From Allosaccharopolyspora coralli (GTDB lineage: Bacteria; Actinomycetota; Actinomycetes; Mycobacteriales; Pseudonocardiaceae), in NCBI RefSeq assembly GCF_009664835.1, contig NZ_CP045929.1:930001-994000 (forward strand): a stretch of 64,000 nucleotides of DNA, read 5' to 3'. Numbering within the stretch: position 1 is the first letter of the stretch; every line of letters begins with the position of its first letter. Shown here in pieces: positions 8,366 through 18,100 of this stretch. The notes under the pieces were generated by a model. It made no database searches, was not told the origin of the DNA, and was given only the letters and a program-made list of their open reading frames with translations. Position numbers and translations under genes: made by a program.

Positions 8366-8470
8366 TCTCAGACCCGACTCGACGCCGCTGTGCCCCGGGG
8401 TGCGCGCACACAAGCGAACGCCCCGAGGCTGCGTGGGCCTCGAGGCGTTCGACCGGTCAAGCGGTGGTGG

Positions 8471-10180
8471 TCATTCCGCTGCGGGAGCGGAGTTGCCGCC
8501 CCGGCCGGAACCACCCCGGCGACGACGGCGACGCGGACGGTCCGAACCGGGCGCCTCCTGCTGGCCGGAGCCGTTCGAGGTCGCGGCCTCCGACGGCGCC
8601 TTGGCGTCCTCCGCGTTCGCGCCGCCGCGAGTGCGACGCCGCTTGCGTCGACCCGCCGGACGGCTCTCGCCTGCTTCGCCGTTCTGTTTGGACTCGCCAC
8701 CTCGGCCGCGTCCACGGCGGCGTGGCGCGCGTTTCGCGTCCTCGTCCGGCTCCGACGACAGTCCCGACCGGGTGCGCTGCGAGAGCGGCAGCCGACCACT
8801 GGCGTCCGAAGGGATGTCGAGGTCGGTGTAGAGGTGCGGCGACGTGGAGTAGGTCTCCACCGGCTGCGGCTTGCCGAGGTCGAGCGCGTCGCTGATGAGC
8901 TTCCAGCGGGGCTCCTCGTCCCAGTCGACGAGCGTGATCGCCACACCGGTCTTGCCCGCTCGGCCGGTGCGGCCGATGCGGTGCACGTAGGTCTTCTCGT
9001 CGTCCGGGCACTGCAGGTTGATCACGTGTGTGACGTCCTCGACGTCGATGCCGCGAGCCGCCACGTCGGTGGCCACCAGAATGTCGACCTTGCCGCCTCG
9101 GAACGCCCGGAGTGCCTGCTCGCGGGCGCCCTGGCCGAGGTCGCCGTGCACCGCGGCCGACGCGAACCCGCGCTCGGCGAGATCGTCGGCGAGGCGCTGC
9201 GCGGTCCGCTTCGTCCGGCTGAAGATCATCGTCAGTCCGCGGTCGGTGGCCTGCAGTGCCCGCGCGAGCAGTTCGGTCTTGTCCATCGCGTGCGCGCGGT
9301 AGACGAACTGCTCGGTGCGCTCGTGCACCGCGCCCGCGTCGGCCTGCTCGGCACGGATGTGGGTGGGCTGCTGCAGGAAAGTGCGGGCCAGGTTGATGAT
9401 CGGCCCCGGCATCGTCGCCGAGAACAGCATCGTCTGCCGCTGCTCGGGCACCATCCGCAGGATCCGCTCGATGTCCGGCAGGAAGCCGAGGTCGAGCATC
9501 TCGTCGGCCTCGTCGAGCACCAGCCCGTTGACCTTGCCGAGCACCAGGTGCTGCTGTTCGGCGAGGTCGAGCAGCCGACCCGGCGTGCCGATGACGACGT
9601 CGACGCCCTTCTGCAGCGCCTCGATCTGCGGTTCGTACGGCCTGCCGCCGTAGACCGCGAGGGTGCGCACACCCAGGTGCTTGCCCGCGTCCGTCAGGTC
9701 CCGGGTGACCTGCACACACAGCTCACGGGTCGGGACCACGACGAGTACCTGCGGCGTGCCGTCGCCCGGGTTCTGGACCCGCTGCAGCAGCGGCACACCG
9801 AAGCCCAGGGTCTTGCCGGTGCCGGTGCGCGCCTGCCCGATCAGGTCTTCGCCCCGCAACGCCAGCGGCAGCGTGAGTTCCTGGATGGCGAACGTGTGCT
9901 CGATGCCGGCCTGCGAGAGCGCCCGCACGATCTCGGACTTCACGCCCAGTTCTGCGAACGTCGGCGTCGCGGGTGCGGCGCCCTCGGCGTGCAGGTGCCG
10001 GACCTGATCGACGTCGACGTCCTCGCCGCCGGTCTCGGCGTGCTCGAGGGCGTGCTTGTCTGTCGTGTCGGGCTTCGCGGTCGGGCTGGTCTCGGGGGCC
10101 GGGGTGTCGTCTACGGAGCTCTCGGAGCCCCGGTTGTTCGTGATCGTCAGGGTGATCGCCTCTCTCGTACCTGCGCGCAC
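8471..10180 (-). CDS. DEAD-box RNA helicase (RhlE/CshA-like)
   Basis: ATP-dependent RNA helicase. Motifs in order: Q-motif (FAIQELTLPLALRG), Walker A ARTGTGKT, Ib TPGRLLDL, DEAD (VLDEADEMLDLGFL), SAT (LFSATMP), ARGIDVEDVTHVI, and HRIGRTGRAGKTG. An acidic N-terminal 70 residues precede the core. After about residue 445 comes a basic tail with GRGRGG, RRKRRRTRGG and RRRRRRGGSGRGG stretches, expected to bind RNA. Length is 569. The start (GTG at 10180) is uncertain, because the N-terminus is poorly conserved in this family. The adjacent MiaE-like gene is transcribed divergently, an order I recall from mycobacteria. Confidence 0.93.
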   Translation of the reverse strand: MRAGTREAITLTITNNRGSESSVDDTPAPETSPTAKPDTTDKHALEHAETGGEDVDVDQVRHLHAEGAAPATPTFAELGVKSEIVRALSQAGIEHTFAIQELTLPLALRGEDLIGQARTGTGKTLGFGVPLLQRVQNPGDGTPQVLVVVPTRELCVQVTRDLTDAGKHLGVRTLAVYGGRPYEPQIEALQKGVDVVIGTPGRLLDLAEQQHLVLGKVNGLVLDEADEMLDLGFLPDIERILRMVPEQRQTMLFSATMPGPIINLARTFLQQPTHIRAEQADAGAVHERTEQFVYRAHAMDKTELLARALQATDRGLTMIFSRTKRTAQRLADDLAERGFASAAVHGDLGQGAREQALRAFRGGKVDILVATDVAARGIDVEDVTHVINLQCPDDEKTYVHRIGRTGRAGKTGVAITLVDWDEEPRWKLISDALDLGKPQPVETYSTSPHLYTDLDIPSDASGRLPLSQRTRSGLSSEPDEDAKRAPRRRGRGRGGESKQNGEAGESRPAGRRKRRRTRGGANAEDAKAPSEAATSNGSGQQEAPGSDRPRRRRRRGGSGRGGNSAPAAE

Positions 10181-10652
10181 GGATCGGTGTCACCCATGAT
10201 CGGGACACTCGGGACGGGACGAACTCCGGCCATCGACCGCGTCGTACGGCGGTCGGGAACTATGCTCGAAGTCACCGTCGTAATGGTGCGCGCCCTTGTT
10301 CACGTCAGCGGCCCACGCCGCTGTCAGGTCTGTTCGTACCGGAGTCGTCGAGCGCGGGGACGGTTCCTCGTGCCGGCACCCACCGGGTCGGTGGACCGTG
10401 TCACGGGCTGCGTTCGCGCCGACGGTGTTCCCGGGTCCGCCCGATCGCGGGCGCCTCCTTCGACCTGCGACGATCCGTCGGAGACGGTGTCGCAGAGGAC
10501 CCTCGTGGATGATCCTCGACGGCCCGTTGCGCGGGCTCCGCGACGATCGCACCGCCTGACGCCGGTACTCCTCCACGTTCCAGGATACCTGCCGTCCGGA
10601 GGATCGTGCGCGACCCGACCCGGTGCGGGTGTCGAGCGATAGGCTCCGGGCC
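10181..10652. other. Divergent promoter region, no gene seen
   Basis: 472 bp between the divergent helicase and MiaE-like genes. Frames on both strands are arginine-rich and look like noise. A possible -10 hexamer TAGGCT (10642-10647) lies 5 nt before the ATG at 10653, which would give a nearly leaderless message. No repeat element was recognised. Confidence 0.4.
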
Positions 10653-11354
10653 ATGAACGAGGCTGAGCGAAGCGGTACGTCGACACCGGCCACGACGAGC
10701 ACGGACATGGGGGACAAGTACGAGGAAGGTGTCGTCGACCTGCTGGCCGCACTCGCCTACGGCGAGTTGTCCGCGTTCGACCGTTTGGCCGAGGACGCCC
10801 GCGCCGCACCCACCCTGACCGGGCGGGCGGCGCTGGCCAAGATGGCGGCCGCCGAGATGGGGCACTACCGGGTGCTCGAAGAACAACTCGCCCGGCGTGG
10901 CGCCACTGTCGAGACCAAGATGCAGCCGTTCGTGCAAGCCTTCGACGACTTCAACGAATCCACCGCCCCGCACTCCTGGCACGAATCGCTGGTCAAGGCT
11001 TACGTCGGTGACGGGCTCGCCGCCGATTTCTACCGCGAGATCGCCGAATGGCTCGATCCGGAGACCAAACGGATCGTGCTGTCGGTCGTCGACGACACCG
11101 GCCACTCCGCCTTCGCCGAACGCGAGGTCCTCGCCGCTTGCGCCGACGACCGGACCCTGCGCGACAAGCTCGCGCTCTGGGGTCGCAGGCTGCTGGGCGA
11201 GGCGGTCACCCAGGCGCAGCGGGTCGCGGCGGAACGGGACGCGCTCTCCGAGCTGATCATCCGCGGGTCCGGGGACCTCACCGGCATCGCGACGCTGTTC
11301 CGGAAGCTGCAGTCCAACCACACGAAACGCATGCAACGCCTCGGCCTGGCCTGA
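10653..11354 (+). CDS. Ferritin-fold MiaE-like diiron protein
   Basis: A 233-residue protein of the MiaE_2 (tRNA-hydroxylase-like) ferritin-like family. Candidate metal ligands lie on the expected four-helix bundle: E in YGELSAF, E..H in AAEMGHYRVLEEQ, E in FYREIAEW, and D..H in DDTGHSAFAE. The family is named after MiaE, which hydroxylates a modified adenosine of tRNA; the actinobacterial members have no proven substrate. ATG 10653 is chosen because the ten residues upstream in frame are not protein-like. The gene ends in a region of hairpin repeats (11397-11515). Confidence 0.85.
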   Translation: MNEAERSGTSTPATTSTDMGDKYEEGVVDLLAALAYGELSAFDRLAEDARAAPTLTGRAALAKMAAAEMGHYRVLEEQLARRGATVETKMQPFVQAFDDFNESTAPHSWHESLVKAYVGDGLAADFYREIAEWLDPETKRIVLSVVDDTGHSAFAEREVLAACADDRTLRDKLALWGRRLLGEAVTQAQRVAAERDALSELIIRGSGDLTGIATLFRKLQSNHTKRMQRLGLA

Positions 11355-11396
11355 GCCCGGGTTCGCGCCGGCGAGTGCTTCCCCCACCCGCCCACC

Positions 11397-11515
11397 GAGG
11401 CGAACGGCACGTTCGCCTCGTCTCATGGGGCGAAAGTGCCGTTCGCCTCGATGGGGCGTGTGGGGTGAGCGGCACGTTCGCCTCGTGTGGTGGGGCGAAA
11501 GTGCCGTTCGCCTCA
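11397..11515. repeat. Two hairpins of the AGTGCCGTTCGCC family
   Basis: Two related units, about 11397-11450 and 11464-11515. Each pairs a CGGCACGTTCGCCTC-type arm with a GGGCGAAAGTGCCGTTCGCC arm over a short loop. They lie between the convergent MiaE-like gene and the first minus-strand gene of the type VII cassette, so they may act as a two-way terminator. After them, 11521-11562 holds three tandem CCGGAGCC-type octamers. Confidence 0.6.
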
Positions 11516-11562
11516 AATTGAGCCCCCGGAGCCTCCGGAGCCCCCGGAGCCGCCGCGACGCC

Positions 11563-12096
11563 TCAGCCGCTGGGGCTGCTCGAGTCTCCGGGGGTGCCCG
11601 AGTCTCCGGAGCTGCCGGCCCGCACCGTCGAGACGAACTCCTGGAAGTCCGCGCGGACCGAATCGAACTGTTCGCTAGGCGCCGTCATCGCCAGCCGCAC
11701 GACCGCGCGCACGCCAGGATCCCGCTCATCGGGCATGGCCAGATACACCTGGCACTGCACCAGTTCCCGTGTCGTCTCGCCGATCACGGCGGAGACCGTC
11801 AACAGCTGCGTCAGGCCCGGAGCGTCCGCAGAGCCGATCTCCCGACGGTCGGACACCGCGACACCTCGCGACGCTTCCGCGAGATTCGTGACCGACTCCT
11901 CGGCCACCTCCACGAGCGAGATCTCGTCCGAGCGGACCTCGCCGTCGATCGTGATGTTCGTGGTGAAGCCGGGCACCTGGGACGTCGGGTGCAACGCGAC
12001 GAACGCCGCGCCGGGAGCACCTACCTCGTCCGGTTTCGCCGCCTGCCAGCCTTCGGGAAGGCGGAACTCGATCGGGACCGGCATCGATGTCGCCAC
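11563..12096 (-). CDS. Conserved protein at the end of the type VII cassette (LpqN/DcrB-like fold suspected)
   Basis: A 177-residue protein starting with GTG, with AGGAG 6 nt upstream. It opens PVPIEFRLPEGWQAAKPDEV and continues with alternating strands and a helix, the pattern of LpqN/PsbP/DcrB-like folds that bind small ligands or partner proteins. No signal peptide is seen. The C-terminus is a low-complexity tail of Gly, Ser, Asp and Pro. It is the last gene of the four-gene unit with the WXG100-like and EspC-like genes, so it could be a chaperone or an immunity-type partner. That role is inferred only from position. Confidence 0.7.
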   Translation of the reverse strand: MATSMPVPIEFRLPEGWQAAKPDEVGAPGAAFVALHPTSQVPGFTTNITIDGEVRSDEISLVEVAEESVTNLAEASRGVAVSDRREIGSADAPGLTQLLTVSAVIGETTRELVQCQVYLAMPDERDPGVRAVVRLAMTAPSEQFDSVRADFQEFVSTVRAGSSGDSGTPGDSSSPSG

Positions 12097-12123
12097 GTCA
12101 CACTCCTGTTCCTCCGGCCGCGT

Positions 12124-13392
12124 TCACTCCAGCCAGCCGGATATCGTCTTGCTGGCGTCCCCTGCGGCGTCCCCGAGCTCGCCGATCGCGCTTACAGCGT
12201 CGCCCGCGGTCTCCTGGACCTTGGCCGGGTCGATCGTCACCTCGAAGCCGAGCTTGCCGCCGAGACCTACCGCAGCGCCCGCGTCGGCACCGATCTCAAA
12301 CGTTCCGTTTTCAGAAGGACCGATGGTGATCCCCGCCTCAGCGCCGGCCCCTGCCCATCCTTCGGCTGTGGCGTTGATGCCGATTCCGCCAACGTCGCCA
12401 CCGCCTTTCGCTGTGCCCTTGGCGCCAGCGAAAGCATCTGCTCCGATTTTGAGCCCGTCAGACTTGTTCAAAGTCGCGCCCGCGCCCGCCTGTGCGCCCG
12501 CTTGGCCTTCGACTTTGCCGTACCCGCCGAACGGGCCTAGTTCAGAACGGCCCTCGGCGGACGCTTTTGCCATTGCAGCGACTTGGGCCTTCGCATTCAG
12601 TCCTTCATCGGTAAGCGAAGCGGCGACCGTGGCCTCGGCACCTACGCTTGCTTCGGCTTTGCCGGAGAGGCTGTAAAGATCGTTGCCGACGGTTCCTTCG
12701 GCGCTCGCCTTGCCGAGCTGCGCGAACGCTTTGAGTTCGCCAAGCTTGCCGCCGCCCGGTCCTTTCGCCTCGAAGCCGGCACCGGGACCGCTCGCCTCGG
12801 CTTTGCCTTTTGCCGACCATCCGCCGGTGACCGCGTCGACGAGTCCGCCGAGCACTCCGGTCCCGTCGGTGTGCTGACCGCCGATCGTCCGAGCGTGCTG
12901 GTCGCCGGTCGAACGTAACTTGCCGCGCGCGTGTTCGAGCAGGTCACGGGCTTCCTGCCGCATCGCTTCGCCCGGGTCCGTGAACGGTCCGACTGTCGTG
13001 GGCGTGTTCTGGGTGTTGGCGTTCGCGACGGCCGCGTTGTGTTCGGCTGTCGCTCGCTCCGTGGCTGCCTCCCCGCGTTCCCAGATCTCGACGGCCTGAG
13101 CAGCTTGGGCCTGCGCCCACCGGAGGGTCTCGGCATGCTCGGTGAGCACCCCGGAGACGGTCTCCAGGGCCTCACAGGCTTTGATCCACTTCGGTGGCTC
13201 GAGGGAGAACATCTCCTGGAAGCTGGTGCTCGCCTGGCCTTGCCATCCGCCGACATCCACCTTGCGCAAGTCCCGCGCGACGATGTCGAACTTCTCGCCC
13301 TGCTTGCCCAGCATTTCCGCCGCGTCATCGACGTGAGCGGGCTGCCCCGGCACGAGTTCCTTGGGGTTGGTCGTCTCTCCCAACTCAGCCAT
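12124..13392 (-). CDS. Large WXG100-like T7SS-associated protein with Ala/Gly-rich C-domain
   Basis: A 422-residue protein. The first about 100 residues form a helical hairpin with GGWQGQASTSFQEMF near residue 49, matching the WxG turn of ESX-type secreted proteins. A second helical stretch (GEAMRQEARDLLEHARGKL) follows. From about residue 190 the sequence is a long Ala/Gly-rich region with alternating small and charged residues (AKGKAEASGPGAGFEAKG; AEASVGAEATVAA), reminiscent of repetitive beta or pore-forming segments in polymorphic toxins. It was probably exported by a type VII system. The ESX core genes are not in the window. Its start overlaps the stop of the EspC-like gene. Confidence 0.75.
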   Translation of the reverse strand: MAELGETTNPKELVPGQPAHVDDAAEMLGKQGEKFDIVARDLRKVDVGGWQGQASTSFQEMFSLEPPKWIKACEALETVSGVLTEHAETLRWAQAQAAQAVEIWERGEAATERATAEHNAAVANANTQNTPTTVGPFTDPGEAMRQEARDLLEHARGKLRSTGDQHARTIGGQHTDGTGVLGGLVDAVTGGWSAKGKAEASGPGAGFEAKGPGGGKLGELKAFAQLGKASAEGTVGNDLYSLSGKAEASVGAEATVAASLTDEGLNAKAQVAAMAKASAEGRSELGPFGGYGKVEGQAGAQAGAGATLNKSDGLKIGADAFAGAKGTAKGGGDVGGIGINATAEGWAGAGAEAGITIGPSENGTFEIGADAGAAVGLGGKLGFEVTIDPAKVQETAGDAVSAIGELGDAAGDASKTISGWLE

Positions 13393-13714
13393 GCGACCCC
13401 CCGGGCGGTGGGACCTCGGCGGCGAGCTGTTGCATGCGTCGACGTTCCGCGTCGTCGTCGCTCTCGTAGGTGCGTGCCACCGCGTGCAGACCGGTACTCG
13501 CGGACTCGGCGCTCTGCATCAGCACATCCGTGGCCAGCTTGGTCGCCTCGCAGAACTCCGTGAGCGCACGGTGAAGGCCGTCGTGACCGAATGCTGCAGC
13601 ATTGGTCGCGACATCGGCCGTGGCCGCGGGCTCGATCGGTCGGACGATGCCCGTGATTTCAGCGGCGATACCTCGTACTTGTTCAGGATCAGCGCCGAAG
13701 CCGGCAGCTGTCAT
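13385..13714 (-). CDS. EspC-like ESX secretion-associated protein
   Basis: A 109-residue helical protein of the EspC/DUF2580 type. It starts MTAAGFGADPEQVRGIAAEI and has two predicted helices (to about residue 30, and 45-90), followed by YESDDDAERRRM. The Y-x3-D element of the C-terminal ESX export signal fits this stretch. The length is typical. ATG has AGGAAAGGGA upstream. It overlaps the following WXG100-like gene by 8 bp, so the two are translationally coupled and may form a secreted heterodimer, the rule for ESX substrates. Confidence 0.8.
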   Translation of the reverse strand: MTAAGFGADPEQVRGIAAEITGIVRPIEPAATADVATNAAAFGHDGLHRALTEFCEATKLATDVLMQSAESASTGLHAVARTYESDDDAERRRMQQLAAEVPPPGGSHG

Positions 13715-13753
13715 CCGTTCGTCCCTTTCCTGAGTCGCCGATGGTGGAGCGGT

Positions 13754-14266
13754 TCAGAGCTTGCCGAAGGCGAGGCCGCGCCACGTCCAGCCCGCGCTCG
13801 TCACAGCTTCTTTCAGCGGAGTTTTCAGCTCACTGCTAGAGAACTTGTAGCTGTAGACTTCGCCGTACTGGCCTTCTTCTGTGAAGGCATACCCGGTGCC
13901 GAACGAGACCTTATTGCTCTGGCCCCTGGAGAATTCCGCAGTGAGGGACAAGGTCGGTACACCGACATTCCACGAGACCGACCACTCCTGGTCGATCGAC
14001 CTGACCTCGTTTTTCGCCGGATCGAATCGCATCAACACCCTGAAGACCTTCTTCAAGCCTGCTTTGGAGAAGATCGCGTACCAGGATGCGTCGACGATCT
14101 TCCACTCCGCGACCAGGTCGACGCCCTCCTGGTGTGCCGGACGCACCACGTACGGCGCCGTCGGACGGTTGACGGCGAGCAGGGCTTGGTAGACCTCGTG
14201 GGGTGATCTCGGCGGGACACCGTCGGCGGGCCGCTTGGTGCCGGTCAGCCAGTCGAACATGCCCAT
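13754..14266 (-). CDS. Conserved protein heading the type VII cassette
   Basis: A 170-residue protein with no signal peptide, starting MGMFDWLTG with GGAGG 6 nt upstream of the ATG. Aromatic-rich alternating strands (VRSIDQEWSVSWNVG; YGEVYSYKFSSSELK) suggest a beta-rich fold. It precedes the EspC-like gene by 39 bp on the same strand, so it is probably the first gene of the operon. The family is not recognised. From its place it could be a cytoplasmic chaperone (EspG-like role) for the exported pair, but no EspG sequence signature is visible. Confidence 0.65.
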   Translation of the reverse strand: MGMFDWLTGTKRPADGVPPRSPHEVYQALLAVNRPTAPYVVRPAHQEGVDLVAEWKIVDASWYAIFSKAGLKKVFRVLMRFDPAKNEVRSIDQEWSVSWNVGVPTLSLTAEFSRGQSNKVSFGTGYAFTEEGQYGEVYSYKFSSSELKTPLKEAVTSAGWTWRGLAFGKL

Positions 14267-14350
14267 CGTGCGCCTCCGTCAGCTCGCGTCGAGCCGCACG
14301 CTAACAGGGCGCCGCACGCCACCAGGGCACCGCTCGTGAACCCGCCTCGA

Positions 14351-15079
14351 TCAGTACGGGTCGTAGCGGCTGTCGTGGCCCAAGCGGCGGGCCACCGGGT
14401 ACAGGCGCAGGCGCAGCAGGATCTTGAAGAACGCGTTCCGCAGGAACCACGGCAGCTGGGCGAGGATCCGGAGCCGGTCGCGGGCAGTGGGGCGTTGCAG
14501 GCGGAAGCGTGCCAGCGAGGACGCCCGGTCGACGTAGACGTAGCGCCTGCCGCAGAGCATCTTCGCCAGCGTGCCGAGGGTGACACCCAGCGACGAGAAG
14601 CAGTCGTGCACGAGGACCTCACCGCCGGGCGGCAGATTCCGCGACCAGCGGAGATCGTCGGTGTAGGTCCAGTAGTCGTGTTTGCCGTCGATGTAGAGCA
14701 AGTCGATCGGACGGGTCCACTCGGGGCGAAGCGCGGTGCTGTGTCGTTCCACGAGCTCGACCACGTCGTCGAGGCCCGCGGTGGCGATGTTCTTCTCGAA
14801 CAGGTCTTTGGTCGCCGCGCCCCCGAACATCGGGCCGCCGACGAACGGATCGACGGCCACGACCGACGCACCTACGGTTCGAGCCGCCGCTCCGAGAATC
14901 AGCGTGGAACGTCCGTGGTGACTTCCGATCTCGACGACGACCGCGCCCGTTCCGAGTCGTCGCACGGCCTGCCACAACTGACGGGCCTGCCCGCGCGTCA
15001 TCCACCCTTTGACCTGGGCCGCGTGTGCCCAGGCGCGCTCGAACTCGGGCTCGCTCGACGGCCTCGACGGCTGTGCCAT
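14351..15079 (-). CDS. Class I SAM-dependent methyltransferase (Methyltransf_24 type)
   Basis: A 242-residue enzyme. The SAM-binding motif I is VVVEIGSHHGRSTLILG near residue 50, VVAVDPF is motif II, and DLLYIDGKHDYWTYTDDL is the acidic/His segment typical of the Methyltransf_24 group, which often modifies sugars or cell-surface glycans. The C-terminal 50 residues are basic and aromatic (LPWFLRNAFFKILLRLRLY), suggesting membrane contact. ATG 15079 is chosen for the GGAGAGGTGG site; the frame is open to 15172. It is divergent from aftD with only 66 bp between, so it probably serves the same envelope polysaccharide pathway. Confidence 0.85.
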   Translation of the reverse strand: MAQPSRPSSEPEFERAWAHAAQVKGWMTRGQARQLWQAVRRLGTGAVVVEIGSHHGRSTLILGAAARTVGASVVAVDPFVGGPMFGGAATKDLFEKNIATAGLDDVVELVERHSTALRPEWTRPIDLLYIDGKHDYWTYTDDLRWSRNLPPGGEVLVHDCFSSLGVTLGTLAKMLCGRRYVYVDRASSLARFRLQRPTARDRLRILAQLPWFLRNAFFKILLRLRLYPVARRLGHDSRYDPY

Positions 15080-15132
15080 GTCCACCTCTCCGTTGGGGGC
15101 CATGCCACCAGCCACCCAGGTTCCCCAGCACC

Positions 15133-15138
15133 TAGTAT
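15133..15138 (+). promoter_or_regulatory. Candidate -10 hexamer for a leaderless aftD message
   Basis: TAGTAT ends 7 nt before the ATG at 15146, which would place the transcript start at the start codon. No convincing -35 element was seen. Leaderless messages are common in actinobacteria. Confidence 0.35.
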
Positions 15139-15145
15139 CTACCCG

Positions 15146-18100
15146 ATGGTAACCACGGGCGGCGGCGAGCACGACAGGTTGCCGCAGCGTGGTGGTGTCG
15201 ACTCGACGCGCACCTGGCCGCGGCGGCCCACGCCCGCGCTGTGGGTCGGCGCCGTGCTGGTCCTAGTGTCCTTCCTACAGGCGCCGGGAAAGATCACCTC
15301 GGAGACCAAGCTCGACCTCGCGATGGACCCCGCCGGGTTCCTCGGCCGCGCCCTGCACATGTGGAACCCACAGGCGACCAGTGGTGAGCTGCAGAATCAG
15401 GCCTACGGCTACCTGTTCCCGATGGGCCCGTACTTCGTCGCGCTCGACGCGATCGGGGTGCCCACGTGGATCGCGCAGCGGCTGTGGTGCGCGATCCTGC
15501 TGTGTCTGGCGTTCGGCGGTGCGCTGCTGCTCGCGCGGAGTCTGCGGATCGGCACCGAGCCCTCGCGGCTCGTCGGAGCCGTGGCGTACGCGCTCGCACC
15601 GCGCATGATCACCGAGATCGGGGTCGTCTCGGCGGAGATGATGCCCGCAGCGATGCTGCCGTGGGTGATGTTGCCGCTCGTGCGTGCGGAACGGATCGGG
15701 TCACCCCGCCGGGCAGCGGGCCTGTCCGCGCTGGCCGTTCTCGGCATGGGCGGCGTCAACGGGGCGATGGTCGTCATGGCCCTCGTGCTGCCCGGCCTGT
15801 GGCTACTCACCCGCAGGTGGACGCGCGGGCACGTGAAGCTCGTGGCGTGGTGGTGCGTGTTCGTCCCGGTGGTCTCGCTGTGGTGGATCCTGCCGCTGTT
15901 GCTGCTCGGCAGGTACAGCCTGCCGTTCCTCGACTACATCGAGTCCGCGGCCACCACCACCGGTCCGCTGTCGCTGTTTCAGGTGTTGCGCGGCACCGAC
16001 CAGTGGGTCGCCTACATCGTCCAGGACGGTCCGTGGTGGCCCGCCGGATGGGCGATGATCAACAATCCGGTCCTCATCGTCGCCACCGGTGTCGTCGCGG
16101 CGCTCGCCTTGTGGGGCCTCGCGGACTCGCGGCTGCCCGAACGCCGTTTCCTCGTGCTCGCCGCGATCACCGGGCTGACGTTCCTCGCGGTCGGGTTCGT
16201 CGGGGAGCTCGGCAGTCCCTTCGCCGAGACGGCCCGGGAGTTGCTCGACGGCCCACTGGCGCCGCTGCGCAACGTGCACAAGTTCGACCCGGTGCTGCGG
16301 CTCGCGTTGGCGCTGGCGTTCATGCACGCGGTGACGGTTCTGGGGATCGAACGAGCACCACGGACGCGCTGGAGCGGTGCATTGTGGACGGCGGGCGCGG
16401 CAGCGCTCGTCGTGGTCGCCGCCGCGCCCGCGTTCCTGTTCATGCTGCGCCTGGAACCGGGGTGGGACGAGACACCGCGACACTGGCAAGAGGCGATGTC
16501 CTGGGTCGCCGAACGCGACGAGCACGCCCGCACGCTGCTGGTCCCGTCCACCGGCTTCGGCCTCTACGACTGGGGCCGCACGATCGACGAGCCCGCGCAG
16601 CCGCTCGCGTCGAGCCCGTGGGCGGTGCGCAACCAGATCCCGTTGGGCTCGGAGGGCAACACCAGGATGATGGACGCCGTCGACGAAGTCCTCGCACACG
16701 GCCGCGGCGATCCGCACCTCGCCGACATGCTGGCGCGCTCAGGGTTCCGGTTCCTGTTGCTGCGCAACGACATCCCGCGCGAGAAGACCGAGGCGCCACC
16801 ACTGTCCCGGATGCACGAGGGACTGGCGGCCTCGCCCGGCCTGCGCAAGGTCGCCGACTTCGGCCCGACGGTGCAGCCGGGTACCGGTGAGTCGGCCAGC
16901 GTGGTCGACACCACCGCGCCCCCGGTCGCCTCGGTGCAGATCTACGAGGTCGAAAGTGAGGTGCCGAGAGCCACCGCCACCCCGTTAGACGAGGTCACCA
17001 CCGTCAGTGGCGGGCCAGAGTCGCTGCTGCCCCTGATGCGGTCCGGGCAGCTCGACCCGAGGACACCCGTGGTGCTCACCGGCGACGGAGGTGCGGGCGG
17101 CGAACGCGTCGTCACGGACGGGCTGCGAGATCGGGAACGAGACATGGGCCGGGTGCGTGAGAACCTCAGCGCCACCCGCACCTCTGAGCAACCGACCCGA
17201 TTCGACCGTGGTGCGCAGGACCTGCTGCCGGTGCGCGGGGAACAGCACCGGACGTTCGCCGAACTGCGCGGGATCACGTCGGTCTCGGCGTCCACTGCGG
17301 CCTCCTACGCGGACTCTGCCGGGCGGGTCGACCCGACGCATCAGCCGTTCGCCGCCGTCGACGGGGACCCGACGACGGCGTGGCACTCGTCGAGCTTCTC
17401 CGGGCCCGACGGACAGTGGCTCGAAGTGGATCTGCCCGGACCGCGCGACGTCGACTCCGTCGATCTGTCCTTTGTGGAGGACCTGCGGGTGGGGTGGCCC
17501 GCGAGCCGCATCCGGATCACGACCGACCAGGGCTCGATCGAACACTCGGTCCAGCGCGGTGGGGGCACGCACAGCTATCCGACCCGAGCCGGGCCGACGT
17601 CGAAGGTGCGGGTCACGGTTCTGTCCCTGGTCGTGGGCAGGCAGGACGGCAACGTCGGGATTTCGGAGCTGGCGGTGCCCGGCGTCGAAGCCGAACGGTT
17701 GCTGCGCGTTCCGTCGGACACCGGCGCGCTCGCGGCGGGACCTCGGCCGGGATTCACCTTCAGCCGAGGGCCGGCTCCCGAGTTCGCGTGCCAGCGGGAC
17801 GCCTCGGGAGCAACGCGCTGCGACGCCGGTCTTGCGCAGGAAGGGGAGGAACCACGCGGCCCGCAGCGGCTGTTCAGCACCGACACCGACGGCACGTACC
17901 AGGTCGGGGGCACGGTCCTGCCAGCTCCGGGAGGGGTGGTTCCGTTCGCCCCACAAGGTCTCGACGTCACCGCTTCGTCGCAGCTCGGAGGCGACCCTGC
18001 CGCCGGGCCGTTCGCCGCGATCGACGGTGACGCCGCGACCGCGTGGGTTCCGGACGTCACGGACCTGGACCGTTCGCTGCGGCTTTCGTGGGACGGTCCC

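Noticed and set aside
7790-10642. 950-codon plus-strand open frame
   Set aside because: It is antisense to the DEAD-box helicase and crosses repeat A; composition is arginine/valine-rich shadow sequence and the opposite strand has all helicase motifs.
14336-15145. Upstream extension of the aftD frame
   Set aside because: Antisense to the methyltransferase gene; AftD domain features begin after 15146.
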